Source: Hymenobacter metallilatus (GTDB lineage Bacteria; Bacteroidota; Bacteroidia; Cytophagales; Hymenobacteraceae). Taken from it: DNA of 64,000 nucleotides. The stretch is taken from NCBI RefSeq assembly GCF_003944705.1, contig NZ_RWIS01000001.1:124001-188000 (forward strand). Reading direction: 5' to 3'. Of the stretch, positions 60,744 to 64,000 are shown piece by piece (positions within the stretch are counted from its first letter, which is position 1; each line of letters begins with the position of its first letter). Both the position numbers and the translations under genes were made by a program. A model generated the notes under the pieces. It worked only from the letters and a program-made list of their open reading frames with translations. It ran no database searches and was not told the DNA's origin.

Positions 60744-60845
60744 TGTAGCGTAAGCTTTAGCTTGCGCCGTCAGAACGAATACAACTGCGTTTTAGCTCCG
60801 TTCCGGTCCACTTCACCGCCGGCACAGGCTAAAGCTTATGCTACA
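60744..60845. repeat. REPIN-like palindrome between divergent genes
   Basis: TGTAGCGTAAGCTTTAGC (60744-60761) matches the reverse complement of 60828-60845 with one mismatch. Ends are GTAG and CTAC. The left unit also folds alone (GCGTAAGCT, TT, AGCTTGCGC). It fills the gap between mutS (-) and the methyltransferase gene (+), so any promoters must lie inside or overlap it. Confidence 0.72.
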
Positions 60846-60850
60846 GTTTC

Positions 60851-61399
60851 ATGCGCAAACTTTCGATGGAAGAGCTGAACCGGCTGACGGTGGCAGACTT
60901 CAAAAATACGCGAAAATTCCCCCTCACCCTAGTGCTCGACAACGTGCGGAGCCTGCACAACGTGGGGGCCGCCTTCCGCACCTGCGACGCCTTTGCGGTG
61001 GAAAAAGTGTGGCTCTGCGGCATTACGGGCCGCCCGCCCCAGCGCGAAATCACCAAAACGGCCCTGGGTTCCACTGAGTCGGTGGCTTGGGAATATGCGC
61101 CTACTACCCTGGAGGCGCTGCAGCAGCTGAAAGCGGCCGGCTACCAGTTGGTGGCCGTGGAGCAGACCACCGGCAGCGTGCCCCTGCCCGAGTTCCAGGT
61201 AGCGCCCGACCAGCCCTACGCCCTGGTGATGGGCAACGAGGTGTTTGGGGTGGATGATGAGGTGCTGGCCCTGTGCGACGCGGCCGTGGAAATTCCGCAG
61301 TTTGGCACCAAGCACAGCCTGAACGTGAGCGTGGCGGCCGGGGTGGTGCTGTGGGAATTTATCAGTAAAATAACCAGCAGCAGCCAGCTACATGATTGA
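60851..61399 (+). CDS. TrmH/SpoU family RNA methyltransferase
   Basis: Cytoplasmic RNA 2'-O-methyltransferase of 182 residues. The three SpoU motifs are present: motif 1 LDNVRSLHNVGAAFRTCDAF, motif 2 YALVMGNEVFGVDDEVLALC, and motif 3 IPQFGTKHSLNVSVAAGVV. It is the short form without an N-terminal substrate domain, like TrmL/TrmH members that act on tRNA; the exact site is not readable. ATG 60851 comes 5 bases after the REPIN-like repeat. A strong hairpin (61482-61508) lies about 80 bases after the stop. Confidence 0.94.
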   Translation: MRKLSMEELNRLTVADFKNTRKFPLTLVLDNVRSLHNVGAAFRTCDAFAVEKVWLCGITGRPPQREITKTALGSTESVAWEYAPTTLEALQQLKAAGYQLVAVEQTTGSVPLPEFQVAPDQPYALVMGNEVFGVDDEVLALCDAAVEIPQFGTKHSLNVSVAAGVVLWEFISKITSSSQLHD

Positions 61400-61481
61400 C
61401 ATAAAATGAAAAGCTGACAATCTTTTCCGGGCTGCGGCAGAAATTTCTGTAAAAAATCAGCCATATGTTGCGTAAATTTGA

Positions 61482-61508
61482 AACGGGCTGCCCATTGTGC
61501 AGCCCGTT
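61482..61508 (+). terminator. Terminator after the methyltransferase gene
   Basis: AACGGGCTGC (61482-61491) pairs with GCAGCCCGTT (61499-61508), followed by T3. A TATAGTTG just after (61511-61518) is one base off a -7 box for the next gene. Confidence 0.82.
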
Positions 61509-61550
61509 TTTATAGTTGACCCCTCCGTTTCACACCTCTACCCACGGTTA

Positions 61551-64000
61551 ATGAAATCAACCTTTACCCTCCCCTGTGCCCGGGTGCTGGGAGTAGCGGC
61601 CTTCCTGGCCCTGCCCGCACTAGCGGCGGCACAAAATGCGCCGCTGGAGCAGGCGCTGAACGCCCTCAAAGCCCGCCAGGCCAGCCTGGGTCTGCTGGCT
61701 ACCGACTTAGCTGATGCGGCCGTAACCAGCCAGTACACGGATAAGCACAACGGTATTACGCACGTGTACCTGCGCCAGCGCGTGCAGGGGGTGGAAGTGT
61801 ACGGGGCCGTAGCCGATGTACATTTTAACCAGGCCGGCAAAGTGGCCAGCCTGCACAGCAGCTTCCTGACCAACGCGGCTGCGCAGGCGCGCAATGCTAC
61901 TCCCTCCCTGACGGCAGTACAGGCCGTAGCAGCAGCGGCGAAGGCCCTGGGGCTGCCGGCTCCCAGCAACCTGGAAGTACGGAAAGCGGGCACCCCGGCT
62001 TCGGGTATGGAATTCAACGAAGGCGGTATTTCGCTGGACAAGATTCCGGTGAAGCTGATGTACCAGCCCCTGGCCGATGGCTCGTTGCGGCTGGCCTGGG
62101 ATGTTACGCTGGCCCCCCTCAACGGGGAGCACTACTGGAACGCCCGCGTAGACGCAGCTACTGGTGCGCTGCTGGATAAAACCGACTACACCATTTCCGA
62201 CAGCTTCAGCCCCTCGGCCCTGACCCGGCCTATTGCCCAGGCAGTGGCGGCCAATGCCCGGGGCGCGGCTCCGGTAGCTGCCCCCACCGCGGGTAAGCCC
62301 ACGGCGGCCAACACCTACAATGTGTGGCCCATCACCACCGAAAGCCCCTCGCATGGTCCTCGTCAGCTGGTAGCCAACCCGGCCGATGCCACGGCCTCAC
62401 CGTTCGGCTGGCACGACATTGATGGCGTGACCGGGGCGGAGTACACTATTACGCGCGGCAACAACGTGCACGCCTACGATGACCGCTCCAACCGGAACGT
62501 GTACATCTCCAACAGCAGCGTGAGCCCCAACGGCGGTGCCAACCTGGAATTCAACTTTCCTTTTGACAACGCCCTGGCCGCTTCGGCCACCAACAACCTG
62601 AACGCAGCCGTCGTGAACCTGTTCTACTGGAACAACATGATGCACGACGTGATGGCCCGCAAAGGCTTCGACGAAGTAAGCGGTAACTTCCAGTACAAGA
62701 ACTACGGTGGTCAGGCCCTGGGCTTCGACCCCGTACAGGCAGAGGCCCAGGATGGCGCAGCCGCCACACCCGCCAAGCTGAACAACGCCAACTTCTCTAC
62801 CCCCGTAGATGGTGCGCGCCCCCGTATGCAGATGTACCTGTGGGATGCCAAGGAGCAGTCGTTCGCCATTACGGCCCCCGCTTCGCTGGCAGGCAGCATT
62901 ACCGCCCAGGAAGGTGCCAACGGCCGTACCCTGGCTCAGGTAGGCCCTATTACCGGCAACATTGTGCTGGCAAATGACGGCTCGGCCAACCCTGCCCGGG
63001 GTTGCAACCCTTTGGTGAATGCTACTGCCATCAGCGGCAACATTGCTTTGGTGCAGCGCGGTAAGTGCAACTTCTCCTCCAAAATCAAGAATGCCCAGAA
63101 TGCCGGTGCCCGCATGGTAATTGTGATGGACAGCATTCCGAACAACCCGCTGGTAACCATGGCCGGTACCGACCCGGATTCGATTGGTATCCGTATTCCG
63201 TCCATCTTCATCAGCAAGGCTGATGGAGACCGTATCCGGACGGCACTGGCGGCCGGCCAGACGGTTACCTTTGCGGCCAGCAGCAGCCTGTACTACCGCG
63301 ACGGGGACTTCGATAATGGCATTGTGGCCCACGAGTACGGCCACGGCATCTCCAACCGCCTCACGGGTGGCCCCGGCAACTCCAGCTGCCTGAGCAGCGC
63401 CGAGCAGATGGGCGAAGGCTGGAGCGACTTCTTTGCCCTCTGGATGACGACCAAGCCCGGCGACGTAGGGGCTACGCCCCGCGGTGTTGGAACTTATGCT
63501 GTATTTGAAGCTCCCACCGGCGACGGTATTCGCCGTAAGCCCTATACCACGAACTTCGCCCTCAACAACCACACTTACGCCTTCATTGGTACGGGCTCGG
63601 GCCAGTACAGCGAAGTGCACGATATTGGCGAAATATGGGCCGCAGTGCTCTGGGACCTGAACTGGGCTCTGATTGATAAGTACGGCTACAACGCCGACCT
63701 GAAAGCGGCTACCGGCGGCAACAACGTGGCCCTGCAGCTGGTACTGGATGGCTGCAAGCTGCAGAAGTGCAACCCTGGTTTCATTGATGGCCGCAACGCC
63801 ATTCTGCAGGCTGATTCCATTAACAACCGCGCTGCCAACTCGGCCGTTATCTGGCGCGTGTTTGCCCGCCGGGGCATGGGCTTCAGTGCCCGCCAAGGCA
63901 GCGCCAACAGCCTCACCGACCAAATAGCAGCCTATGACCTGCCAGCCGTGCTGAGCAGCACCAAGCAGCTCAGCGAAAAGCTGCTGGAAGTGTACCCGAA
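61551..64000 (+). CDS. M36 (fungalysin-type) metalloprotease with PA insert, 3' end missing
   Basis: Secreted zinc protease, frame open from ATG 61551 to the window end (about 816 residues visible). Signal peptide ending ALPALAAAQ, an FTP/PepSY-like propeptide (HNGITHVYLRQRVQGVEVYG), and the M36 catalytic domain with HEYGH at residues 594-598 (IVAHEYGHGISNRL) and the third ligand Glu at residue 622 (GEGWSDFFALW). A PA domain is inserted before the active site at about residues 465-565 (ALVQRGKCNFSSKIKNAQNA). Such proteins in Bacteroidota often end in a T9SS sorting domain; that part lies beyond the window. Antisense ORFs here are shadows. Confidence 0.93.
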   Translation, partial: MKSTFTLPCARVLGVAAFLALPALAAAQNAPLEQALNALKARQASLGLLATDLADAAVTSQYTDKHNGITHVYLRQRVQGVEVYGAVADVHFNQAGKVASLHSSFLTNAAAQARNATPSLTAVQAVAAAAKALGLPAPSNLEVRKAGTPASGMEFNEGGISLDKIPVKLMYQPLADGSLRLAWDVTLAPLNGEHYWNARVDAATGALLDKTDYTISDSFSPSALTRPIAQAVAANARGAAPVAAPTAGKPTAANTYNVWPITTESPSHGPRQLVANPADATASPFGWHDIDGVTGAEYTITRGNNVHAYDDRSNRNVYISNSSVSPNGGANLEFNFPFDNALAASATNNLNAAVVNLFYWNNMMHDVMARKGFDEVSGNFQYKNYGGQALGFDPVQAEAQDGAAATPAKLNNANFSTPVDGARPRMQMYLWDAKEQSFAITAPASLAGSITAQEGANGRTLAQVGPITGNIVLANDGSANPARGCNPLVNATAISGNIALVQRGKCNFSSKIKNAQNAGARMVIVMDSIPNNPLVTMAGTDPDSIGIRIPSIFISKADGDRIRTALAAGQTVTFAASSSLYYRDGDFDNGIVAHEYGHGISNRLTGGPGNSSCLSSAEQMGEGWSDFFALWMTTKPGDVGATPRGVGTYAVFEAPTGDGIRRKPYTTNFALNNHTYAFIGTGSGQYSEVHDIGEIWAAVLWDLNWALIDKYGYNADLKAATGGNNVALQLVLDGCKLQKCNPGFIDGRNAILQADSINNRAANSAVIWRVFARRGMGFSARQGSANSLTDQIAAYDLPAVLSSTKQLSEKLLEVYP

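Noticed and set aside
62397-63923. Minus-strand ORF of 508 codons near the window end (and another at 61538-62122)
   Set aside because: The plus strand carries an M36 protease with signal peptide, HEYGH and a downstream Glu ligand in one open frame from 61551. The minus-strand frames are its shadows.

Overview
The window looks like chromosomal DNA of a Hymenobacter-like member of the Bacteroidota (Cytophagales). The coding DNA is GC-rich. It carries the type IX secretion component SprA and several proteins with type IX sorting tails, a CarboxypepD_reg-type TonB-dependent receptor, and Bacteroidota-style -7 boxes (TAnnTTTG) in front of several genes. The assignment rests on gene content and promoter style, not on a database match.

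Layout. 1-8.1 kb: end of an enoyl-CoA hydratase, a polysaccharide flippase, dut, a sugar nucleotidyltransferase, then a tightly overlapping trio (TPR protein, DUF4292 lipoprotein, EnvC-like LytM protein). 8.3-16.3 kb: a GAF-LytTR regulator, two tandem tatA-type genes followed by gatA, a LysM lytic transglycosylase and malic enzyme. 16.7-29.1 kb: a small lipoprotein, a large secreted lipase-like protein whose signal peptide is out of frame across a T10 tract, ruvA and the 2519-residue sprA. 29.3-38.4 kb: gcvH, a VanZ protein, an M28 peptidase, an unknown exported protein, yicC, a TonB-dependent receptor and a secreted beta-helix-like protein. 38.5-43.5 kb: a flippase/acyltransferase pair, a MoxR ATPase and a secreted beta-propeller protein. 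43.5-56.8 kb: a metal (probably copper) resistance island made of an HME-type RND pump, adaptor, TolC, several His/Met/Cys-rich exported proteins, a CopA-type ATPase and a cupredoxin. 56.9-57.7 kb: tRNA-Leu, an AT-richer HNH endonuclease gene and tRNA-Gly. 57.9-64 kb: mutS, a SpoU methyltransferase and the start of an M36 metalloprotease that runs off the window.

Most unusual signal. At least eight gene boundaries, and one place inside a coding region, hold arrays of degenerate repeats with a 7-base period (8 bases at one site). The word differs from site to site. At most sites one array is followed, after a loop of roughly 15-105 bases, by an inverted array of the same word, and the outer edges often lie on the stop or start codons of the flanking genes. 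One site is an 11-copy nearly perfect heptamer. One lies in frame inside the RND pump gene and adds about 40 residues. They resemble in style the heptameric STRR repeats of cyanobacteria; I know of no description of paired inverted heptad arrays in this phylum.

Separate repeat families are REPIN-like palindromes with GTAG...CTAC ends (13.8 kb, 60.7 kb, and a decayed one at 31.6 kb) and elements with TGTCATCCTGAGC or TGTCATTCCGAGC tips (29.1 kb, 16.3 kb). Two homopolymers (T10 in a signal peptide, C9 just upstream of a start codon) are candidate slippage switches.
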